Part shown: piece after piece, positions 58,342 to 64,000 of the stretch
How the letters are laid out: every line of letters begins with the position of its first letter
Numbering within the stretch: position 1 is the stretch's first letter
DNA from: Chelativorans alearensis
GTDB lineage: Bacteria > Pseudomonadota > Alphaproteobacteria > Rhizobiales > Rhizobiaceae
Direction of reading: 5' to 3'
Assembly: GCF_010993735.1 (NCBI RefSeq)
Contig: NZ_WQNI01000002.1
Location: forward strand, 186,001 to 250,000
Length of the DNA: 64,000 nt
Notes under the pieces: model-generated
Told to the model about the DNA's origin: nothing
Seen by the model: the letters and a program-made list of their open reading frames with translations, nothing else
The model's database searches: none
Program-made: the position numbers and the translations under genes

Positions 58342-59795
58342 TGGCAAGCTCCACGACGGGAGTGAAGGTGTCGGGAAAAAAGCCCGCGGGCGACCAGGCC
58401 GAGACGCCGAGCCGCGGCCGTGCGCCGAGCCCGGCGGGGCCGGGCGGCGGCGGCAGGTTCCAGGGCTCGCTTCGCGACGCGGCCACGGCGGCTTTCGTCG
58501 CCGGCGTGCTCGGCTTCTTCTTCATCGGCCTGCGGACGGACATCGCGCCAGGCGGGCTCGACATCAAGGCGCGCTGGACCGCCTGGATCGTGTCCATCCT
58601 CGTGGTTTTCGCGGGCCGGCTGGCGCTCAACCTCTTCGTCTTCAAGGCGGAACGCCCGGTCACGCTGGGGCTGGGAGCGCAGCTCTCCAGCGTCGGCGAG
58701 ACGCTGCCGGGGCTCAGCAAATGGCTGGTGCGCTTGCTCCTGGTCTTCGCCCTGGTGCTGCCCTTCTTCCTCATGACGGTCTTCCCGAGCAAGCAACGCC
58801 AGTTCATCGATCTCGCCATCCTCATCATGACCTACATCATGCTCGGCTGGGGACTGAACATCGTGGTGGGGCTCGCCGGGCTGCTGGACCTCGGCTATGT
58901 CGCCTTCTATGCAGTCGGCGCCTATTCCTTCGCCCTGCTCTCGCAATATTTCGATTTCGGTTTCTGGATGGCGCTGCCGTTGGCGGGGCTGCTCGCCGCG
59001 TTCTGGGGCATCATTCTCGGCTTTCCGGTGCTACGCCTGCGCGGCGACTATCTGGCGATCGTCACGCTCGCCTTCGGCGAGATCATCCGCATCGTGCTCC
59101 TGAACTGGTATCAGTTCACCAACGGGCCGGACGGTATCTCGGGCATCCCAAAGCCAACTCTCTTCGGGTTGGAGTTTTCGCGCGGCGAGGATGGTTTTGC
59201 GGCATTCTTCGGTCTCGAATATGCGCCGATTCACCGTTTCATCTATCTCTACTACATCATCCTCGCCTTGGCGTTGATCACCAACGTGGTGACCATCCGG
59301 CTCAGAAAGCTGCCCATCGGGCGCGCCTGGGAAGCATTGCGCGAGGATGAGATCGCTTGCCGGTCGCTGGGCATCAACACCCGCAACACGAAGCTTACCG
59401 CATTCGCCATCGGCGCCATGTTCGGCGGCTTCGCGGGATCGTTCTTCGCCACACGGCAGGGCTTCATCTCACCGGAAAGCTTCACCTTCATCGAATCGGC
59501 GATGATCCTCGCCATCGTGGTTCTGGGCGGGCTGGGCTCGCAGATCGGCGTGGTCATCGCTTCCGTTGCCATGATCGGCGGCATCGAGATGCTGCGCAAC
59601 CTGGGTTTCCTGACGCAGATATTCGGGCCCGGCTTCGACCCGGTCCAGTATCGCATGCTGATCTTCGGCTTGGCGATGGTGCTCATCATGGTGTGGAAGC
59701 CGCGCGGGCTGGTTTCGACGCGCGAGCCCACGGCGGTGCTCAAGGAGAAGAAGCTGATCGGCGCTGACGCGGTTGCACAGGGTGAGGGTCACTGA
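58341..59795 (+). CDS. livM: Branched-chain amino-acid-type ABC permease LivM, long form
   Basis: A 484-residue permease, longer than most (~300-430). The first ~55 residues are Gly/Pro/Arg-rich and then two extra helices occur before the LivM core begins around residue 150 (ILIMTYIMLGWGLNIVVGLAGLLDLGYVAFYAVGAYS). The coupling loop WEALREDEIACRSLGINTRNTKLTAFAIGAMFGG is near 330-363. ATG at 58341 overlaps the livH TGA by one base. Confidence 0.92.
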
Positions 59796-60856
59796 TGGTT
59801 CCGGCGACTGAGAAGAACGCACCCGCGGGCGCCGCAGCGCGGAATTGGGAGCACGATCCGGTCCTGTCGGTCGAGCATCTGACCATGCGCTTCGGCGGGC
59901 TGGTGGCTGTCGGCGATCTGTCCTTCGATGTGGGGCGCGGCGACATCACCGCCCTCATCGGGCCGAACGGCGCCGGCAAGACGACAGTGTTCAACTGCGT
60001 GACTGGCTTCTACAAGCCGACCGAGGGGCGCATCATCATGCGCCACGGCCCGGGCCGGCAGGAAAGCACGGTGGACGCGGTGACGGCCAGCGGGCTCAGA
60101 TGGAAGAAGGAGAGCGGCTCCGGCGTCTTCCTGCTCGAGCGCATGCCCGACCACGAAATCTCGTACAAGGCCAAGGTTGCCCGCACATTCCAGAATATCC
60201 GGCTGTTCGGCGGCATGACGCTTTTGGAGAACCTTCTGGTAGCGCAGCACAATCCGCTGGTGATCGCCTCCGGCTTTACCTTCGGCGGCATTTTCGGGCT
60301 GCCCAGCTACCAAAGGGCCGAGCGGGCAGCCATCGACAGGGCCGTCTACTGGCTGGAGCGCACGCATCTGATCGACCGTGCCGACGACCCTGCGGCCGAC
60401 CTGCCCTACGGTGCGCAACGGCGGCTGGAGATCGCCCGGGCCATGTGCACCGGGCCGGAGCTCCTGTGCCTGGACGAGCCGGCGGCGGGGTTGAACCCGC
60501 GCGAATCGGCCGAACTCAACGCGTTGCTCAAGTTTATCTGCGAGGAACACAAGACCTCGGTGCTCCTGATCGAGCATGACATGGGCGTGGTGATGGAGAT
60601 CTCCGACCACATCGTGGTGCTCGACTATGGCGTAAAGATCTCCGACGGCGACGCGGAAACGGTGCGTACCGACCCCAACGTCATCGCCGCCTATCTCGGT
60701 GTCGAGGAAGAGGAGGAGATCGACATTCCGGAAGTGCTGGAAGACGTGGCGGAAACGGTCGGCGACCCTAGCGCGATCGACCTCAAGTCGAAGGGTGGTT
60801 CATCCAAGCCGAAATCCCGCGCAAAACGCGGCAACGGCAAGGGAGGCAAGGCATGA
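59795..60856 (+). CDS. livG: ABC transporter ATPase LivG with insert and charged tail
   Basis: A 353-residue ATPase; typical LivG is 250-300. Walker [10 protein letters not shown] near 50-58, Q-loop FQNIRLFGG near 131-139, signature LPYGAQRRLEIARAM near 204-218 and Walker B LLCLDEPAAGLN near 223-234. About 40 extra residues lie between Walker A and the Q-loop, and the last ~50 residues form an acidic then strongly basic tail (KPKSRAKRGNGKGGKA). Its stop overlaps the livF start by four bases. Confidence 0.93.
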   Translation: MVPATEKNAPAGAAARNWEHDPVLSVEHLTMRFGGLVAVGDLSFDVGRGDITALIGPNGAGKTTVFNCVTGFYKPTEGRIIMRHGPGRQESTVDAVTASGLRWKKESGSGVFLLERMPDHEISYKAKVARTFQNIRLFGGMTLLENLLVAQHNPLVIASGFTFGGIFGLPSYQRAERAAIDRAVYWLERTHLIDRADDPAADLPYGAQRRLEIARAMCTGPELLCLDEPAAGLNPRESAELNALLKFICEEHKTSVLLIEHDMGVVMEISDHIVVLDYGVKISDGDAETVRTDPNVIAAYLGVEEEEEIDIPEVLEDVAETVGDPSAIDLKSKGGSSKPKSRAKRGNGKGGKA

Positions 60857-61587
60857 GGGCGGCGGCGGAACCCTTGCTTTCGGTGCGCGGCGTCGAGACC
60901 TATTACGGCAATATCATTGCGCTGAGGGGCGTGGATCTGGAGGTGAGCCGCGGCGAGATTGTTACCATGATCGGCGCCAATGGCGCCGGCAAGTCGACGC
61001 TGATGATGACGATTTGCGGCGATCCAAAGCCCCGCAGCGGCCAGATCCTCTATGACGGCACGGACATTACCGCCATGCCGACGCACGAGATCATGCAGCT
61101 CGGCATCGCCCAGTCGCCCGAGGGCCGGCGCATCTTCCCACGCATGACGGTGATGGAAAACCTGCAGATGGGGGCCTCGCTGGTTGATCCCAACCACTTC
61201 GAGGACGATCTGAAGCGCGTCTCCGAGCTTTTCCCGCGCCTCAAGGAACGGCTGCATCAGCGCGGCGGCACGCTTTCGGGCGGCGAACAGCAGATGCTGG
61301 CGATCGCGCGCGCCTTGATGGGGCGGCCGAAGCTCTTGCTCCTCGACGAGCCGTCGCTTGGGCTGGCGCCGCTGATCGTCAAGCAGATCTTCGAAACGAT
61401 TCGTGAGCTCAACGAAAATGAGGGGCTTACGGTATTCCTGGTCGAGCAGAACGCCTTCCATGCGCTTAAGCTTGCCCATCGCGGCTATGTCATGGTCAAC
61501 GGTAACATCACCATGAGCGGCACGGGCGCCGAACTGCTCAAGCGCGAGGAAGTGCGCGCGGCCTACCTCGAAGGCGGGAGGCACTGA
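60853..61587 (+). CDS. livF: ABC transporter ATPase LivF
   Basis: A 244-residue ATPase of normal length. Walker A GANGAGKST near 42-50, QSPEGRRIFPRMTVMENL near 85-102, signature LSGGEQQMLAIARAL near 140-154 and Walker B LLLLDEPSLGLAPLIV near 160-175 are canonical LivF. ATG at 60853 overlaps livG; the stop overlaps the next gene by one base, so the membrane gene behind it is coupled. Confidence 0.95.
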   Translation: MRAAAEPLLSVRGVETYYGNIIALRGVDLEVSRGEIVTMIGANGAGKSTLMMTICGDPKPRSGQILYDGTDITAMPTHEIMQLGIAQSPEGRRIFPRMTVMENLQMGASLVDPNHFEDDLKRVSELFPRLKERLHQRGGTLSGGEQQMLAIARALMGRPKLLLLDEPSLGLAPLIVKQIFETIRELNENEGLTVFLVEQNAFHALKLAHRGYVMVNGNITMSGTGAELLKREEVRAAYLEGGRH

Positions 61588-61940
61588 TGGAAAACGAGAA
61601 CGCACTCCTGTGGGAAGTCACCTTCTGGGAGTTCCTGTTCGTCACGGTTATGCTAGCCGGCAGCGCGGCCTATCTGACGGGGCGCGCCATCGCTCGGGCT
61701 TGGCAGCCCAACCTGCAACTCGCCTTCTACATCGTTCTTCTGGCCGGAGCGACGCGCTTCATCCACTTCGCCCTTTTTGGCGGCACGCTGCTGACGGTGC
61801 ATTATTATATCGTCGATCTCATCGTGCTCCTCGGCATCGCCTTCATCGGCAAGCGGATCGCGCGCGCCCGACAGATGTCCACGCAGTATAGTTTCTCCTA
61901 CACGCGTAGCGGCTTGCTTGGCTGGAGAGCCAGGAGCTGA
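61587..61940 (+). CDS. DUF6867 membrane protein of the liv operon
   Basis: A 117-residue protein with about three helices (14-36, 45-63, 70-90), WEVTFWEFLFVTVMLAGSAAYLTGRAIARAW and LLTVHYYIVDLIVLLGIAFIGKRIARARQM. Small genes of this family lie behind livF in rhizobia. It starts one base inside the livF stop. Perhaps an accessory subunit; no function known. The following 157 bases before the binding-protein gene show no feature beyond a ribosome site. Confidence 0.82.
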   Translation: MENENALLWEVTFWEFLFVTVMLAGSAAYLTGRAIARAWQPNLQLAFYIVLLAGATRFIHFALFGGTLLTVHYYIVDLIVLLGIAFIGKRIARARQMSTQYSFSYTRSGLLGWRARS

Positions 61941-62097
61941 CGAGATTGATGATTAACCGGCGGAAACCCTTTATTTCAACTCGAAATTGGGATTTGATGC
62001 CGGTTAAGCGGGTAGACCCCGCATCGGCTGAACCGGAAAGCCGAACACCATTTCCGGAAAGCTGTGGGAACCTCTGGTGTTTTTCAAGGGAGAAGTC

Positions 62098-63198
62098 ATG
62101 AAGAAGGCTCTTTTGGCTGGCGCTGCGCTCAGCCTGGTGATGACCGGATCCGCCTGGGCAGAAATCGTCATCGCGACCGCAGGCCCGATGACGGGTCAGT
62201 ACGCCTCCTTCGGCGCGCAGATGAAAGCCGGCGCCGAACAGGCCGTCGCCGATATCAACGCAGCCGGCGGCGTCAACGGTGAGATGTTGAGGCTGGAAGT
62301 GGGCGACGATGCCTGCGACCCGAAACAGGCGGTCGCGGTGGCAAACCAGTTCGCCGGCTCGGGGGTCACCTTCGTAGCCGGGCACTTCTGTTCCGGCTCG
62401 TCGATCCCGGCGTCGAACGTCTATGCCGACGAGGGCATCCTCCAGATCTCGCCCGCCTCCACGAACCCGGCCTTCACGGACGAGCGTCCGGGGCCCGGCG
62501 TCTACCGCGTCTGCGGCCGTGACGACCAGCAGGGCGCTGTCGCGGGCCAGTTCCTTGTCGAGAATTTCCCCGACAAGAAGGTGGCATTCGTCCACGACAA
62601 GACGGCCTACGGCAAGGGTCTTGCCGACGCCACCATGGCGGCTTACGAGGCGGCCGGCGGCTCGCCGGCTCTCTACGAGGCTTACACGGCCGGCGAGAAG
62701 GACTACACCGCCCTCGTCTCCAAGCTGAAGCAGGAAGGCATTGGCGTCCTGTATGTCGGCGGCTACCACACCGAAGCCGGCCTGATGGCGCGTCAGATGC
62801 GCGAGCAGGGCATGGACACCATCCTGGTCTCGGGTGACGCACTGGTGACCGACGAGTACTGGGCCATCACCGGTGAGGCCGGCGAAGGCACGCTGATGAC
62901 CTTCTCGCCCGATCCGCGCAAGAACGAGGTCGCCAAGCCGGTCGTCGACGCGCTTCTTGCCGCGGGCAAGACGGCCGAGGGCTACGCGCTCTACACCTAT
63001 GCGGCTATCCAGGCCTGGGCGCAGGCGGTCGAGACGGCCGGTTCTACGGATTATGATGCGGTCGTGGAGGCGCTGGATGCCGGCAAGTTCGAAACGGTGC
63101 TCGGCGAGCTCGAGTTCGACGACAAGGGCGACGTGACGCTGCCCGGCTACGTCTTCTATGAGTGGAAGGACGGCGAGTACGACTACCTCGAACAGTAA
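62098..63198 (+). CDS. livJ: Branched-chain amino-acid-type ABC substrate-binding protein
   Basis: A 366-residue periplasmic protein. Signal peptide MKKALLAGAALSLVMTGSAWA, then IVIATAGPMTGQYASFGAQMKAGAEQAVADINAAGG, the LivJ/LivK start. A Cys pair (DDACDPKQA and GHFCSGSS) is the conserved disulfide, and YVGGYHTEAGLMARQMREQG near 223-242 sits in the hinge region. AGGGAGAAG precedes the ATG. Substrate may be branched-chain amino acids; hydroxyproline is a possibility from context only. Confidence 0.93.
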   Translation: MKKALLAGAALSLVMTGSAWAEIVIATAGPMTGQYASFGAQMKAGAEQAVADINAAGGVNGEMLRLEVGDDACDPKQAVAVANQFAGSGVTFVAGHFCSGSSIPASNVYADEGILQISPASTNPAFTDERPGPGVYRVCGRDDQQGAVAGQFLVENFPDKKVAFVHDKTAYGKGLADATMAAYEAAGGSPALYEAYTAGEKDYTALVSKLKQEGIGVLYVGGYHTEAGLMARQMREQGMDTILVSGDALVTDEYWAITGEAGEGTLMTFSPDPRKNEVAKPVVDALLAAGKTAEGYALYTYAAIQAWAQAVETAGSTDYDAVVEALDAGKFETVLGELEFDDKGDVTLPGYVFYEWKDGEYDYLEQ

Positions 63199-63224
63199 GC
63201 CGCAAGGCTAAAGACTGTTATGGC

Positions 63225-63256
63225 GGCCCGGCATTTCTCATGCCGGGCCTTTTTTG
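63225..63256 (+). terminator. Rho-independent terminator of the liv operon
   Basis: GGCCCGGCAT (63225-63234), loop TTCTC, ATGCCGGGCC (63240-63249), then a seven-T run. It is 26 bases after the binding-protein stop and is a textbook case. Confidence 0.92.
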
Positions 63257-63443
63257 TTTTCGGCGTTCCGCGCGCCGCTCGATCGCCCGGTGTCGAGAAG
63301 GTTTGCACTGCAGCAACACGCGCGCTAATCATTGACCCGACCAAGGGACCCAGGCATCTTCCGCGTATGCTGCGCAGCTTTGCCATGAGCTAACGATGCG
63401 TATTGCATAGCGGCCGCCCTGGCCCTGCCCTGCCAGCCGGAGC

Positions 63444-64000
63444 ATGCCAGTGCAGATCAAGAAACTCCTCGTCGCCAACCGTTCCGAAATCGCCATCCGC
63501 GTCTTCCGCGCCGCCAACGAGTTGGGTATCCGAACGGTCGCCATATGGGCGGAGGAGGACAAATATTCGCTGCATCGCTTCAAGGCGGACGAATCCTATC
63601 AGGTGGGCCGCGGCCCGCACCTGGAGCACGATATGGGGCCGATCGAGAGCTATCTCTCGATCGATGAGGTGATCCGCGTCGCCAAGCTGTCCGGCGCAGA
63701 TGCCATCCACCCCGGCTACGGCCTGCTCTCCGAAAGTCCGGAATTCGCCGAGGCATGCGTTGCGAACGGCATCGTCTTCATCGGCCCCAAGCCGGAGACC
63801 ATGCGCCGGCTCGGCAACAAGGTGGCCGCCCGCAACCTTGCGATGGAGGCGGGCGTGCCAGTTGTGCCGGCGACAGAGCCGCTGCCGGACGATCTGGACG
63901 CGGTGGCGAAGATGGCGGGCGAGATCGGCTTTCCCGTCATGCTCAAGGCATCCTGGGGCGGCGGCGGGCGCGGCATGCGCGTCATCCGCTCGAAAGCCGA
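63444..64000 (+). CDS. pyc: Pyruvate carboxylase, N-terminal part (3' truncated by window edge)
   Basis: About 185 residues of the biotin-carboxylase domain: KKLLVANRSEIAIRVFRAANELGIRTVAIWAEEDKYSLHRFKADESYQVG, then IHPGYGLLSESPEFAEAC and the ATP-grasp KASWGGGGRGMRVIRS. These match rhizobial pyruvate carboxylase rather than the shorter AccC. It replenishes oxaloacetate from pyruvate. Start ATG at 63444 is one base from GGAG; GTG at 63450 has better spacing and may be the real one. Confidence 0.93.
   Translation, partial: MPVQIKKLLVANRSEIAIRVFRAANELGIRTVAIWAEEDKYSLHRFKADESYQVGRGPHLEHDMGPIESYLSIDEVIRVAKLSGADAIHPGYGLLSESPEFAEACVANGIVFIGPKPETMRRLGNKVAARNLAMEAGVPVVPATEPLPDDLDAVAKMAGEIGFPVMLKASWGGGGRGMRVIRSKA

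Overview
The window is high-GC bacterial DNA, dense with genes. It reads as a chromosome segment of an alphaproteobacterium of the order Hyphomicrobiales (Rhizobiales), most likely Phyllobacteriaceae-like (Mesorhizobium, Nitratireductor, Chelativorans, Aquamicrobium). The evidence is an atpHAGDC operon with a Lys/Ala-rich extension on AtpD, acnA divergent from ccmABCDG, the GapR (DUF2312) and TrcR (DUF1013) cell-cycle families, neighbouring DUF1036 and pyk genes, a Cys-less ribosomal protein L36, RIME-like intergenic mosaic repeats and a rhizobial-type pyruvate carboxylase. Genus is inference only. No phage, insertion sequence, CRISPR array or rRNA was seen.

Layout. 1-5.6 kb: 3' end of leuS, lptE, an acyltransferase, a small transaldolase/FSA (minus), priA and a small membrane protein. 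5.8-11.4 kb: the F1 ATP synthase operon atpH-atpA-[glcG/hbpS-like]-atpG-atpD-atpC, closed by a terminator; the heme-degrading-family gene inside it is the least expected gene of the window. 11.5-21 kb: sodC, acnA (minus), ccmABCDG, a DUF2332 gene and typA (minus). 21-28.5 kb: small lipoprotein, metallo-beta-lactamase-fold hydrolase, M3 peptidase, MarR regulator, Bcr/CflA exporter, carbonic anhydrase, PdxY. 28.5-37.9 kb: a lemA-TPM-TPM envelope cluster, GNAT, ppa, YggU/YggT, tRNA-Ala(CGC), gapR, DUF1244/N-formylglutamate amidohydrolase, DUF1036, pyk, a TPR protein. 37.9-48.5 kb: rpmJ, purEK, two YdcH-type small proteins, an MFS carrier, quinone oxidoreductase, a phytase-like secreted protein, trcR, a secreted nuclease and a PPi-type phosphofructokinase.

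48.6-57.1 kb is an accessory catabolic stretch: two LysR regulators, mmsA, two tandem paralogous secreted proteins, then a trans-4-hydroxyproline degradation cluster (GntR/FCD regulator divergent from a DHDPS-family deaminase, a D-amino-acid-type FAD dehydrogenase and 4-hydroxyproline epimerase) with clear AT-rich operators. 57.4-63.2 kb is a complete branched-chain amino-acid-type ABC importer (livH, M, G, F, a DUF6867 membrane gene, and the binding protein) ended by a strong terminator. The window closes inside pyruvate carboxylase.

How the parts work together: most genes are housekeeping (energy, cytochrome c maturation, purines, glycolysis/anaplerosis). The hydroxyproline cluster would epimerise, oxidise and deaminate hydroxyproline towards alpha-ketoglutarate semialdehyde; the last dehydrogenase is not in view. 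The Liv importer next to it could bring in its substrate, but a 290-bp gap separates them and that link is inference. Coordinates and motifs come from reading the sequence; no database search was run.
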